Assembly: GCA_041984235.1 (NCBI GenBank)
Contig: JBHIYN010000015.1
Span: 74,929-138,928 of the forward strand
DNA: 64,000 nt
Origin: JBHIYN01 sp041984235
Lineage (GTDB): Bacteria; Pseudomonadota; Gammaproteobacteria; Ga0077536
Reading direction: 5' to 3'
Positions within the stretch are counted from its first letter, which is position 1; the number at the start of each line of letters is the position of its first letter. Below the pieces are notes generated by a model. That model saw only the letters and a list, made by a program, of their open reading frames with translations. It made no database searches and was not told where the DNA came from. This document shows, piece after piece, positions 43,390 to 52,011 of this stretch. Made by a program: the position numbers and the translations under genes.

Positions 43390-43728
43390 GTGGAAGAGCG
43401 GCTCGCCACCGACCGTGAGGTATCCGATTGGGCCTTGCGGCTGTATCTCGACGCCTGGGTCAGCGCCCAGCATGGCAAGCCGATCTCGCGCAAAGTATTG
43501 CCCCGACACGCGCGGCACCGCCTCGGTGTTCTGCGTCCCGGCGCCGTATGGCGGGCGGCCGAGATCGCCGGGCTGCGCGTCCTCATCGAGGTCGAACGTG
43601 ACGTCACGGGCGTGCCACGCCGCATGGTCGTGACGACCGAGGAGGCGTCGGCCGCGTGCGGGATCGTGGTCGCGGGCGGCGCCTTGCGGGTGCGCGGTCC
43701 GTCGCGCCTCGTATTGCGCTCGGCGTAA
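43390..43728 (+). CDS. Hypothetical protein
   Basis: 112 aa from GTG 43390 with codon use like its neighbours. The N-terminus is helical (SDWALRLYLDAWVSAQHGK), followed by strands (LRVLIEVERDVTGVPRRMVVTT; GIVVAGGALRVRG). No family recognised and no clear ribosome-binding site. It converges with the acoC-like gene, whose stop is 8 bp away. The 170 bases between it and the transporter hold nothing I recognise. Confidence 0.45.
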   Translation: MEERLATDREVSDWALRLYLDAWVSAQHGKPISRKVLPRHARHRLGVLRPGAVWRAAEIAGLRVLIEVERDVTGVPRRMVVTTEEASAACGIVVAGGALRVRGPSRLVLRSA

Positions 43729-43736
43729 GCGGCCTC

Positions 43737-44846
43737 TCAGGCTCCGAGCAACGCGTTCACCTCCGCCGCCGCCTCGAGCTGCACCAGGTGCCCCGGGCCG
43801 TCGAGCACGTCGACGCGCACGGCGTCGGGCAGGCCCTCGGCGTGGCTGGCCGGGATGATGGCGTCGGCCGAGCCCCAGATGACGTGCACCGGCACGCTCA
43901 CTTCGCCGAGACGCGCACGCAGGCCCAGCGACTGCCGGTCGCCGTCGAGGAAGCCGTCGGCGATGGTGGCCAGCGCTTCGGGCACGCCGTCGATGCGCTT
44001 GTAGGCGAGCATGTCGGCGACCAGGCTGCGATTGACCAGCTCCGGGTCGGCGACCAGCTGCTGCAGCAGCTTCTTCATGTCCTTGCGCGAGTCGCACGCC
44101 GCGAAGCCGCGGATGTACTCGGCATTGATCTCCGTGCCCAGCCCGGCCGGTGCGATCAGGGTCAGCGCGCTGACGGCCGCGGGATGATCGAGTGCGGTCT
44201 GCAGCGCGATAGCGCCGCCCAGGGAATGCCCGACGAGGTGGGCGCGCGCGATCTCCAGCGCCTGCATGAAGCCGGCCACGACCCCGGCCAGCGCGGCCAC
44301 GCTGCCATCGCGCAGGGTCTTGGTCGACTGGCCGTGGCCGGGCAGGTCGAGGGCATAGACCGTGGCCTTCGCCGACAGCGGCTGCTGGGTGAACAGCCAG
44401 CGATCGGCGTCGCCGCCGAAGCCGTGGATCAGGATCACGACGTCCGCGCCGTCGCCCATCTTCGAGTAGCGCAGCCGGTAGCCGTCGACCTCGACCTCGT
44501 CGTAGCCGCCGCCTTCGTCCTCCTCGTCGGGCTCCGGCGGCACGTAGTTGGCCTGGAACTCGGTGACGAAGGCATCGATGGCGGCGTCGTCGACCTCGGC
44601 CGGCGCGATCACGCCGAGCAGGGCGCCGATCGGCAGCACCTCGTCCGGCTGCGCGACCTTGCGGCGCAGGACGCCGGCGTCCAGCGCCTCGAAGGTGTTG
44701 GCGATCTTCTCGGTCTCGATGTCCATCACCGCATCGCCGAGCGCGAGATCGGTGCCTTCCTCGACCAGCCATTCCATGACCTTGCCTTCCTGCATCGACA
44801 GGCCCCACTTGGGCATGGTGATGGCGATGATGCCGTTCTTGCTCAT
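43737..44846 (-). CDS. acoC: Acetoin dehydrogenase E2-type protein: lipoyl domain fused to alpha/beta hydrolase
   Basis: 369 aa. Residues 1-80 form a lipoyl domain with the lipoylated K47 in DIETEKIANTFEA. Residues ~125-369 are an alpha/beta hydrolase with nucleophile elbow GHSLGGAIALQ and a C-terminal GPGHLVQLEAA. This layout, lacking the usual E2 catalytic core, is the AcoC form of the acetoin cleavage complex. Its ATG overlaps the stop of the beta-subunit gene (ATGA), so the two are translationally coupled. No E3 (dihydrolipoamide dehydrogenase) gene lies nearby. Confidence 0.92.
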   Translation of the reverse strand: MSKNGIIAITMPKWGLSMQEGKVMEWLVEEGTDLALGDAVMDIETEKIANTFEALDAGVLRRKVAQPDEVLPIGALLGVIAPAEVDDAAIDAFVTEFQANYVPPEPDEEDEGGGYDEVEVDGYRLRYSKMGDGADVVILIHGFGGDADRWLFTQQPLSAKATVYALDLPGHGQSTKTLRDGSVAALAGVVAGFMQALEIARAHLVGHSLGGAIALQTALDHPAAVSALTLIAPAGLGTEINAEYIRGFAACDSRKDMKKLLQQLVADPELVNRSLVADMLAYKRIDGVPEALATIADGFLDGDRQSLGLRARLGEVSVPVHVIWGSADAIIPASHAEGLPDAVRVDVLDGPGHLVQLEAAAEVNALLGA

Positions 44847-45856
44847 CAGGCGTACTCCACCGTCTGCCGCACCGCCGCCTCGATCCTGGCGGGGCTGGGT
44901 ATATAGAGGTCTTCCAGCGCGCCGGCGAACGGCACCGGGGTGTGCGGGGCGGTCACCATCTGGATCGGCGCCTCGAGATCGCCGAAGGCCTTCTGCGCGA
45001 CCAGCGCCGAGATGTCGGTCGCCATCGAGCAGCGCGGGTTGGCCTCGTCGACCACCACCAGGCGGCCGGTGTTCTCGATCGACTCGAGGATGGTCTCCTC
45101 GTCCAGCGGCGAGGTCGTGCGCGGGTCGATGACCTCGCACGCGATACCGTCCTTGGCCAGCGCGTTGGCTGCTTCCATCGCCTGGTGCACCATGCGCCCG
45201 AGCGCGACGATGGTGACGTCGCCGCCTTCGCGCACGATGTTGGCCTCGCCGAAGGGGATGGTGTAGGACTCCTCCGGTACGTCACCCTCCAGGGTGTAGA
45301 GCACCTTGTGCTCGCAGAAGATGACCGGGTCGTTGTCGCGGATGGCCTGGATCAGCAGGCCCTTGACGTCATACGGACTGGACGGCACCACCACCTTGAG
45401 CCCCGGTACCGCGGTGAACATCGGGTACAGGCACTGCGAGTGCTGCGCGGCGGCGCGGAAGCCGGCGCCGATCATGGTGCGGATGACCACCGGCGTCTCG
45501 GCCTTGCCGCCGAACATGTAGCGGAACTTGGCCGCCTGGTTGTAGATCTGGTCGAAGCACACGCCCATGAAGTCGATGAACATGAGCTCGCACACCGGGC
45601 GCAGGCCGGCGGTCGCCGCGCCGACCGCGGCGCCGACGAAGCCGGACTCGCTGATCGGCGTGTCCATGATGCGGTCGCCGTATTTCCCGTAGAGCCCTTT
45701 GGTGACGCCGAGTACGCCGCCCCAGGCATCCATCTCGCCGCCGGCACCGCTGCCGCCGACGACGTCCTCGCCCATGATCACGACCGCTTCGTCGCGCGCC
45801 ATTTCCTGATCCAGCGCTTCGTTGATCGCCTGCTGAAAAGTTATCTTGCGTGCCAT
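44846..45856 (-). CDS. acoB: 2-oxoacid/acetoin dehydrogenase E1 beta subunit
   Basis: 336 aa from ATG 45856 (MARKITFQQAINEALDQEM). Transketolase-type pyrimidine-binding and C-terminal domains: VVIMGEDVVGGSGAGGEMDAWGGVLGVTKGLYGKYG, DTPISESGFVGAAVGAATAGLRPVCELMFIDF, CEVIDPRTTSPLDEETILESI. It pairs with the alpha subunit 10 bp upstream to form the ThDP-dependent E1. The GGSGAGGEMDAWGG segment is usual for AcoB-type E1 beta. Acetoin or a related diketone/2-oxoacid is the likely substrate. Confidence 0.93.
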   Translation of the reverse strand: MARKITFQQAINEALDQEMARDEAVVIMGEDVVGGSGAGGEMDAWGGVLGVTKGLYGKYGDRIMDTPISESGFVGAAVGAATAGLRPVCELMFIDFMGVCFDQIYNQAAKFRYMFGGKAETPVVIRTMIGAGFRAAAQHSQCLYPMFTAVPGLKVVVPSSPYDVKGLLIQAIRDNDPVIFCEHKVLYTLEGDVPEESYTIPFGEANIVREGGDVTIVALGRMVHQAMEAANALAKDGIACEVIDPRTTSPLDEETILESIENTGRLVVVDEANPRCSMATDISALVAQKAFGDLEAPIQMVTAPHTPVPFAGALEDLYIPSPARIEAAVRQTVEYA

Positions 45857-45866
45857 CGGGCGCCCC

Positions 45867-46844
45867 TCAGTTGTACTTGATGTAGACGTCGGTCGTGAGT
45901 TCCTCGGCATCCGGTTCGGGCGAGGATTCGGCGAAGGCCACGGCCTCGTCGATCAGCGTTGCGACCTCGGCGTCGATCGCCGCGAGCTGATCGGCGCTGA
46001 TGCCATGCTCGCTGGTGACCGCGGCGCTGAAGCGCTTGATGCAGCAGACCTCGTCGCGCAGCCGCTTGACCTCGTCCTTGGGCCGGTAGTTCTGGTTGTC
46101 GCCCTCGAAGTGGCCGAAGAAGCGGTCCAGCTTGTGCTCGATGAGCGACGGACCCTGGCCTGCGCGGGCGCGCTCGGCGGCCTCGGCGAAGGCCTCGTGC
46201 ACGGCAAAGAAATCGTGGCCGTCGACGATCCGCCCGGGCATGCCGAAGCCCGGCGCGCGCTCGGCGATGTCCTTGCAGGCGACCGAGAACTTCGACGCCG
46301 TCGCTTCCGCGTAGCCGTTGTTCTCGAACACGAATACCACCGGCAGCTGCCACACCGTGGCCAGGTTCATCGCCTCGAAGGTGGTGCCCTGGTTGGAGGC
46401 GCCGTCACCGCAGAACACGACCGCGAGTCCGCCGGTCTTCTTCATCTTGTGCGCCAGGGCCGCGCCGCAGGCGAGCGGCGGGCCGCCGCCGACGATGCCG
46501 TTCGCGCCCATCATGCCGGTGTCGAGATCGGCGATGTGCATGGAGCCGCCCTTGCCGCGGCAGGTGCCGGTCTTCTTGCCGTAGATCTCGGCCATCATGC
46601 CCTTGACCTCGACGCCCTTGGCGATGCAATGGCCGTGGCCGCGGTGGTTGCTGGCGATGCGGTCGTCATCGCGCAACTGCATGCCGACGCCGGTGGCGGA
46701 GGCCTCCTCGCCGGCATACAGGTGGACGAAGCCGGGTATGCCGCCCTTGGCGAACTCGACGTGGACGCGGTCCTCGAACTCGCGGATGGTCTTCATGGTG
46801 CGGTAAGCGTCGAGCAGATCCTCGACGGACAATGCCTGAGCCAT
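45867..46844 (-). CDS. acoA: 2-oxoacid/acetoin dehydrogenase E1 alpha subunit
   Basis: 325 aa from ATG 46844 behind AAGGGGAG. The ThDP-binding motif is complete: GDGASNQG ... NN (CGDGASNQGTTFEAMNLATVWQLPVVFVFENN). Also seen are IPGFVHLYAGEEASATGVG, SNHRGHGHCIAKG, and the regulatory-loop equivalent HKLDRFFGHFEGDNQNYR. First gene of the acoABC operon. Its upstream 160 bp are shared with the divergent NTF2-like gene and carry a possible -10 (TATAGT at 46970) on the other strand. The specific substrate is inferred from the AcoC-type E2. Confidence 0.93.
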   Translation of the reverse strand: MAQALSVEDLLDAYRTMKTIREFEDRVHVEFAKGGIPGFVHLYAGEEASATGVGMQLRDDDRIASNHRGHGHCIAKGVEVKGMMAEIYGKKTGTCRGKGGSMHIADLDTGMMGANGIVGGGPPLACGAALAHKMKKTGGLAVVFCGDGASNQGTTFEAMNLATVWQLPVVFVFENNGYAEATASKFSVACKDIAERAPGFGMPGRIVDGHDFFAVHEAFAEAAERARAGQGPSLIEHKLDRFFGHFEGDNQNYRPKDEVKRLRDEVCCIKRFSAAVTSEHGISADQLAAIDAEVATLIDEAVAFAESSPEPDAEELTTDVYIKYN

Positions 46845-47004
46845 TGGTGTCTCCCCTTGCATGTGACGCCGCGGGCGCGGCGCGACGCGGCCGCCGGGCC
46901 GCGCAGGGGAGACTATAGCAGCGTGCGCGGCGAGGGGTAGACCGGCGCCGTGCGGCGGCTGCGCCGGTGTATAGTGGACGGCGTGCAGGGCGGGGAGCGA
47001 AGCG

Positions 47005-47475
47005 ATGGAGTTCGGTGAACTGATTACGACCATGGCACAGGCGATCGCACGCGGCGATGGCCAGGCGGCAGCCGAGTGCTTCTGCGACGGCGGCGTCTAC
47101 CACGACGTCTTCTACGGTGCGTTCCCGAAACCCGAGATCCCGCGCATGGTCAGCGATTTCTTTCATCGCGATGCGTGCAACTTCATCTGGGACATGCACG
47201 ACCCGGTCAGCGACGGCCGCACCGGCTACGCCCGTTACGTGTTCAGCTACGAAGGGCGCATCGAGGGCAGCGAGGGACGACGCGCATTGTTCGAGGGCGT
47301 GTCCGTGTGCCGGCTGCGTGACGGCCTGATCGAGCAGTACCACGAGGTCGCCAACACCGCGACCGGGCTGCGCATGCTCGGCTTTCCGCCGCAGCGCCTC
47401 GACCGCATCGTCGCCCGCCAGGCCGAGGCCCTGGCCGCGCGCGAGGAGTCCCGTCATCACCTCGACGCGCGCTGA
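47005..47475 (+). CDS. NTF2-like/SnoaL family protein
   Basis: 156 aa. Helix ELITTMAQAIARGDGQAAAECF followed by DGGVYHDVFYGAFPKPEIPRMVSDFFHRDACNFIWDMHDPVSDG and ARYVFSYEGRIEG, RRALFEGVSVCRLRDGLIEQYHEVAN: the curved-sheet NTF2 fold with conserved Asp and His lining the pocket. Possibly an isomerase or dehydratase. It is divergent from acoA and followed 28 bp later by the PLP-dependent enzyme on the same strand. Confidence 0.82.
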   Translation: MEFGELITTMAQAIARGDGQAAAECFCDGGVYHDVFYGAFPKPEIPRMVSDFFHRDACNFIWDMHDPVSDGRTGYARYVFSYEGRIEGSEGRRALFEGVSVCRLRDGLIEQYHEVANTATGLRMLGFPPQRLDRIVARQAEALAAREESRHHLDAR

Positions 47476-47503
47476 GCCAGGCGGCGCGGCGCGCGCCGCC
47501 CGC

Positions 47504-48511
47504 GTGCTGCCGCCCCGCGACCTGCTGCGGGAGCCGCTCGGCCTGGCCGAATTCGAGAACGCAGCACGCGTCGTCGGCGAAGTCCTCACGCCGACGCCGC
47601 AGATCGCCTGGCCGCTGCTGGCCGCGCGCAGCGGCTGCGAGGTCTGGGTCAAGCACGAGAACCACCTGCCGACCGGCTCGTTCAAGGTGCGCGGCGGGGT
47701 GTGGCTGATGCACTGCCTCGCTGCGCACGCCGGGGTGCGCGGCGTGGTCGCGGCCACGCGCGGCAACCACGGGCAGAGCATTGCCTTCGCCGCCCGCCGC
47801 GCCGGCCTGCGCGCGGTGATCGTGGTCCCGCACGGCAACAACCCGGACAAGAACCGCGCCATGCGCGCGCTCGGTGCAGAGCTGATCGAGCACGGCGAGG
47901 ACTTCGACGGCGCGCTCGCGCACGCGGCCGAGCTGGGCGAGGCCGGCGATCTGCTGCCGCTGCCATCGTTCCACCCGTTGCTGGTGCAGGGCGTCGGCAC
48001 CTACGCGCTGGAGCTGTTCCGTGCCGCGGGCGAGCTGGACACGGTTTACGTCCCGATCGGACTGGGCTCCGGTATCGCCGGCGTGATCGCGGTGCGCGAT
48101 GCGCTCGGGCTCGCGACCGAGGTGGTCGGCGTGGTGGCGGCGGGCGCGGACGCCTACGCAAGCTCGTTTGAGGCGGGGCGCGCCGAGGCCACGCCGCGCG
48201 CCGCGACGCTGGCCGACGGTCTCGCCGTGCGCACGCCCGATGCCGCCGCCCTCGCGGTCGTCATGAAGGGTGCCGCGCGCGTCGTGCGCGTCGACGACGA
48301 TGCCATCCTCGCCGCGATCAGGGCGCTGGTGGAGGACACCCACAATCTCGCCGAAGGCGCCGGCGCGGCGCCGCTGGCGGCGCTGCTCGCCGAACGTGAG
48401 CGCTCGGCCGGGCGGCGCGTGGGCCTCGTGCTGAGCGGCGCCAACCTGGATTGCCCGACCCTGCTGCGCGCGCTCGGCGTCCCTCAACCCTCCGCGGAGA
48501 ACGTCTCGTGA
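47504..48511 (+). CDS. PLP-dependent threonine/serine dehydratase-like enzyme
   Basis: 335 aa from GTG 47504. Fold type II PLP enzyme: the cofactor lysine K61 is in TGSFKVRGG, ATRGNHGQSIAFAARRAGLRAVIVVPHGNNPDKNRAMRALGAELIEHGEDFDGA binds the substrate, and the Gly-rich loop GLGSGIAGVIAVRDALG holds the PLP phosphate. It probably deaminates a hydroxy-amino acid (threonine, serine, threo-3-hydroxyaspartate). No C-terminal ACT domain, so it is the catabolic or degradative form. Its stop overlaps the GFA gene start (GTGA). Confidence 0.9.
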   Translation: MLPPRDLLREPLGLAEFENAARVVGEVLTPTPQIAWPLLAARSGCEVWVKHENHLPTGSFKVRGGVWLMHCLAAHAGVRGVVAATRGNHGQSIAFAARRAGLRAVIVVPHGNNPDKNRAMRALGAELIEHGEDFDGALAHAAELGEAGDLLPLPSFHPLLVQGVGTYALELFRAAGELDTVYVPIGLGSGIAGVIAVRDALGLATEVVGVVAAGADAYASSFEAGRAEATPRAATLADGLAVRTPDAAALAVVMKGAARVVRVDDDAILAAIRALVEDTHNLAEGAGAAPLAALLAERERSAGRRVGLVLSGANLDCPTLLRALGVPQPSAENVS

Positions 48512-48993
48512 AACTCGAAGGTTCCTGTCACTGCTCGCGCGTCCGGTTCGAGCTCGAATCGGCGCATCCCTATCCGTTCAATCTCTGTTACTGCTCGATT
48601 TGCCGCAAGACCGCCGGCGGCGGCGGGCTCGCGATCAACCTGGGTGGCGATGCCGCCAGCCTGCGCGTGACCGGCGAGGATCACCTCAGCGTATACCGTG
48701 CCCTGCTGCCCGATGCCGACGGCGAGCCCCGCACTAGCCCGGCCGAACGCCGCTTCTGCAGCCATTGTGGCAGCGCGCTGTGGCTGTGGGATCCGCGCTG
48801 GCCGGAGCTGGTGCATCCGTTTGCCTCTGCGATCGATACCCCGCTGCCGGTCGCGCCCGAGCGCACCCACCTGATGCTGGCCTCCCGCGCGCCCTGGGTG
48901 GAAGTGCAGCGCGGCGCCCGCGATCGTTGCTTCGACGAGTATCCCGAGGAGTCGATCGCCGAGTGGCACGAGCGGCTGGGCCTGTCCTGCTGA
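48508..48993 (+). CDS. GFA/CENP-V family zinc protein
   Basis: 161 aa from GTG 48508, overlapping the upstream stop. Zinc ligands are in place: CHC near residue 7, CYCSIC near 27, and CSHC in RRFCSHCGSALW. The family is named for the disputed glutathione-dependent formaldehyde-activating enzyme; members bind two Zn ions and may act on thiol adducts. Translational coupling to the dehydratase suggests a linked role. Confidence 0.9.
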   Translation: MKLEGSCHCSRVRFELESAHPYPFNLCYCSICRKTAGGGGLAINLGGDAASLRVTGEDHLSVYRALLPDADGEPRTSPAERRFCSHCGSALWLWDPRWPELVHPFASAIDTPLPVAPERTHLMLASRAPWVEVQRGARDRCFDEYPEESIAEWHERLGLSC

Positions 48994-49005
48994 AACGGTC
49001 GCGGC

Positions 49006-49512
49006 TCAGAACGGCACGCTGGGCGCGCGCCAGTCGGGTGGCCGCGGCCGTGCCCGCAGGAGGGCGGCCGTCGCTTCCTGCCAGCCGGTACAGCGAGTGC
49101 GTCCCGGGCGCCGGCGGCCGAGATTGAACAGGCGCTTGCACTGGCCGTAGAAGGCGAAGAATGCGACGATGGCGCGGCGCTCGGCGGTGCCCAGCGGCCG
49201 CGCGCTGCACACCAGCTTGTCGTCGTAGATGTCGCGGTCGAGCAGGCCTACCGCGCCGCGCACGGGCAGGGTCACGCGCGTGCCCGTGGCCAGGCGGGGC
49301 CCGAGTACGACCGCATCCAGCAGGTCACCGTCGAGGCCCAGGAATCCCGGAATCGAGCCGTAGTTGAACGGGCAGGGCAGCGGCGAGACGAAGTCCAGGC
49401 TGCCGTCCGAGCCGCGCTTGAGGAAGCTGCCGCGCGGGATCTCGATGGTCACCCTGACGCGCGGTGCGGGGCCGGCAAGCGGCATGGCGTCGGATTCCGG
49501 CACAGGGCTCAT
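49006..49512 (-). CDS. Family I inorganic pyrophosphatase-like protein (divergent)
   Basis: 168 aa from ATG 49512 with GGAG eight bases upstream; GTG 49536 is in frame too. It keeps the family I PPase core: VTIEIPRG, CPFNYGSIPGF, the metal-binding DGDLLD, and LLDRDIYDDKLV. E. coli PPase reads IEIP, CNYGYI, DGDPVD, and LKMTDEAGEDAKLV at these places. The C-terminal part (FNLGRRRPGRTRCTGW) is much more basic. It may hydrolyse pyrophosphate or a related phosphoanhydride. It may be an accessory copy, as a housekeeping enzyme would be less divergent. Confidence 0.8.
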   Translation of the reverse strand: MSPVPESDAMPLAGPAPRVRVTIEIPRGSFLKRGSDGSLDFVSPLPCPFNYGSIPGFLGLDGDLLDAVVLGPRLATGTRVTLPVRGAVGLLDRDIYDDKLVCSARPLGTAERRAIVAFFAFYGQCKRLFNLGRRRPGRTRCTGWQEATAALLRARPRPPDWRAPSVPF

Positions 49513-49694
49513 CGGTGGTACTCCGGGGCTGTCCACACGGCAGACGGTAACATTGGCCCCGAATCAGGTGAATTTTTGCGCGCGCCGGCCGATGTTCCTG
49601 CAACTGGCCGGCCGCTGCGGCTGGCCATAGAATTCCCGTCGGCGCGTGTGCGGCGGCCCGGCGGCCGCGGGTACCGGCTCTCGACAGGGTGACG

Positions 49695-50765
49695 ATGAAC
49701 GATATCCATCTCGGAGAAGGCAAGGTGCTGGAGTTCCGCGCGGCGGTGCTCCGACTGTACCTGTGGATCGCGAGCGTGGCCGGGGCGGTCATTGTGCCCG
49801 TGTACTACTTTATCGGCATCGACGCGCTGACCCTGATCTGCGCAGCTTTTGCCGCGGCGATGTTTGTCACCACCTGGGCGTTCGGGCGCGAGCACATCGC
49901 GCTGGTCACGGCGTCGCGCGTGTTCCTCGCCAGCATCCTGCTGGCCTGCGCGGCCGGGCTGTGGCTGGGCAATGAGAGCATCGACAACAAGCCCTGGCTG
50001 CTGCTGATCCCGGTGGCCGCTTTCACCGTCGCCGGCAGTCGTGAGGGCTGGTGCTGGTCAGTGGGAGCCCTGGGTATGGCGGTGGTCATCTTCGTGCTGC
50101 GCTGGCCGGCTTACGAGCTGCTTTCGATCACGGTCCTGGTACTGGCGCACGGCACTACCTGCGGCGCGCTCTACGTGTTCAATCGCTTCAACGAGCAGAA
50201 CATGCGCACCATCGCCCGGCTGTCGCACACCGACTCGCTGACCGGGGCCTACAACCGCCAGTTGTTCGACGAGCTATCGCGCAACCTGCTCAGTCATGCG
50301 CGGCGCAGCCGCGAGCCCGTTGCGGTGTACATGATCGACATCGACCACTTCAAGGAATACAACGACCGTTACGGCCACCTCGCCGGCGACGCCGCGCTGG
50401 CCGCCGTGGCACGCGTCATCCGCAGCTCGGTGCGTCGCGCCAGCGACCTGGTATTCCGCTACGGCGGTGAGGAGTTTTGCGTGGTGTCTTCGGCGGTCGA
50501 TGCCGAGGATGCCTGCGCACTGGCGGAGAGCATCATCGACGGGGTGCGTAGTCTTGCGATCGGGCACGAGGGATCGGCCCGTGGCGTGCTGACCGTTTCG
50601 GTCGGCCTGTCACACCACGCACGCCTGTCCAGTGAGAGCGTGGAAGGGGTGCTGCAGCGTGCCGATCGCGCGCTCTACGACGCCAAGATGCACGGCCGCG
50701 ATCGGCTCGAATTGTGCGCCTCCGTGGCTGCGCGCTCGGCCGGGCTGGTCGAAGCGTCGGTGTGA
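49695..50765 (+). CDS. Membrane diguanylate cyclase (GGDEF)
   Basis: 356 aa from ATG 49695 (GTG 49689 is also in frame). Six membrane helices fill residues ~15-175, followed by a GGDEF domain: DSLTGAYNRQLFDEL, YMIDIDHFKEYNDRYGHLAGDAAL, active site GGEEF, and an intact RxxD inhibitory site (RASD) five residues before it. It makes cyclic di-GMP and is product-inhibited. Its membrane sensor is of no named type I recognise. Together with the HD-GYP gene at 29217 the window encodes both synthesis and breakdown of cyclic di-GMP. Confidence 0.93.
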   Translation: MNDIHLGEGKVLEFRAAVLRLYLWIASVAGAVIVPVYYFIGIDALTLICAAFAAAMFVTTWAFGREHIALVTASRVFLASILLACAAGLWLGNESIDNKPWLLLIPVAAFTVAGSREGWCWSVGALGMAVVIFVLRWPAYELLSITVLVLAHGTTCGALYVFNRFNEQNMRTIARLSHTDSLTGAYNRQLFDELSRNLLSHARRSREPVAVYMIDIDHFKEYNDRYGHLAGDAALAAVARVIRSSVRRASDLVFRYGGEEFCVVSSAVDAEDACALAESIIDGVRSLAIGHEGSARGVLTVSVGLSHHARLSSESVEGVLQRADRALYDAKMHGRDRLELCASVAARSAGLVEASV

Positions 50766-51517
50766 GCAGCGCGGGCGGCGACCACTTCTCCACTAGCGCC
50801 GGAATCTATCGCCGCGCGCGCCCGGGCTACCCCGCGGCCCTCTACGACTGCGTGCTCTCGCGCGTCGACGGCCGCCAGCGCGCCTGGGATTGCGGCGCCG
50901 GCAGCGGGCAGGCCCTGGGCCCGCTGCCGGGGATTTTCCGGCAGGTCATCGCCAGCGATGTCAGCGCCCGGCAACTGGCCGGAATTACGCCGCGTCCCGG
51001 CCTGCTGCGCGTCGTCGCGGATGCCGCCCGGTCGCCGTTGCCGGCGGCTTCGGTCGATCTCGTGGTGGTCGCCCAGGCCTGGCACTGGTTCGCGGGCGCA
51101 GCGTTCACCGCGGAGGTGCGGCGCGTTCTGCGCCCGCGTGGCCTGTTCGCGGCCTGGACCTACGACCTGTGCCGTGTCGACCCTGCGCTGGACGAGGTCG
51201 TCGATTGCCTCTACGACGACGTGCTGGCCGGCTGGTGGCCGCCCGAGCGGTGCCTGGTCGAGCGGCGCTACGCCGATCTTGCGGCGCCTTACGAAGGCGG
51301 GGAAACACTGCGCCTGACCATGGCCTGCACGTGGCGTTGCGAGCAGTTCCTGGATTATCTCTCGAGCTGGTCGGCGGTCGCGCGCCGCAGCGCGGCCGGA
51401 CACGGCGATGCGATCGCCGAGCTGCGTCCCGCGCTACAGGCGGCATGGGGCAGGGCGGAAGACCTGCGCACCGTATGCTGGCCACTGACGCTGCGCCTGT
51501 GCGCGGCGCCGGGCTGA
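50762..51517 (+). CDS. Class I SAM-dependent methyltransferase
   Basis: 251 aa from GTG 50762, which overlaps the GGDEF stop codon (GTGA). Rossmann-fold methyltransferase: motif I AWDCGAGSGQA binds S-adenosylmethionine, DVSARQL is the acidic motif II, and VDLVVVAQAWHWF motif IV. This AWHWF type, with YRRARPGYP at the N-terminus, belongs to the trans-aconitate/UbiE-like small-molecule group. Acceptor unknown. Confidence 0.9.
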   Translation: MSSAGGDHFSTSAGIYRRARPGYPAALYDCVLSRVDGRQRAWDCGAGSGQALGPLPGIFRQVIASDVSARQLAGITPRPGLLRVVADAARSPLPAASVDLVVVAQAWHWFAGAAFTAEVRRVLRPRGLFAAWTYDLCRVDPALDEVVDCLYDDVLAGWWPPERCLVERRYADLAAPYEGGETLRLTMACTWRCEQFLDYLSSWSAVARRSAAGHGDAIAELRPALQAAWGRAEDLRTVCWPLTLRLCAAPG

Positions 51518-51639
51518 GCTCGGCGCCCGGCCTGCCTGACTCTCGTCAAGGCCGCCGTGCCGGCATGGGTTAGACTTGCCTGAGCGTGTGATCCGGCCAC
51601 GCCGGCCGGTCCGCCCAATCAACCAGAGAGGTGAATGAA

Positions 51640-51957
51640 ATGATAGTCGTGCGCGTGCTGTTCCCGGTCAACACCCCGGACGTCGACGGCCTGAAGAAGA
51701 AGATGCTGGATACCGCGTCGAAGTACGAAGGCCTGGACGGCCTGACCCGCAAGTATTACGTCCTGACCGAGGACAACAAGCAGGCGGGTGGCATCTACCT
51801 GTGGGAGTCCCGCGCCAAGGCCGACGCCTGGTACAACGACGAGTGGTACGCGTACATGACCGAAGCCTGGGGCGAGCGGCCGCTGGTCGAATACCTCGAC
51901 TGCCCGATCGTGGTCGACAACGAGACCAACAACACGACCTCCCAGGTAGCCGCCTGA
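51640..51957 (+). CDS. YdhR-like/antibiotic-monooxygenase-fold protein
   Basis: 105 aa from ATG 51640, with AGAGAGG nine bases upstream; GTG 51631 is possible. It is a ferredoxin-like dimeric fold: IVVRVLFPVNTPDVDGLKKKMLDTASKYEGLDGLTRKYYVLTEDNKQAGGIYLWESRAKADAWYNDEWYAYM. This is typical of the YdhR putative monooxygenase group. A cofactor-free oxygenase or a small-molecule sensor is possible. It stands alone. Confidence 0.8.
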   Translation: MIVVRVLFPVNTPDVDGLKKKMLDTASKYEGLDGLTRKYYVLTEDNKQAGGIYLWESRAKADAWYNDEWYAYMTEAWGERPLVEYLDCPIVVDNETNNTTSQVAA

Positions 51958-52011
51958 GCGCTTCCTGGTTGCAGGCCGGCGGGGCGCACGAAGCCCCGCC
52001 GGTTCGTCATC

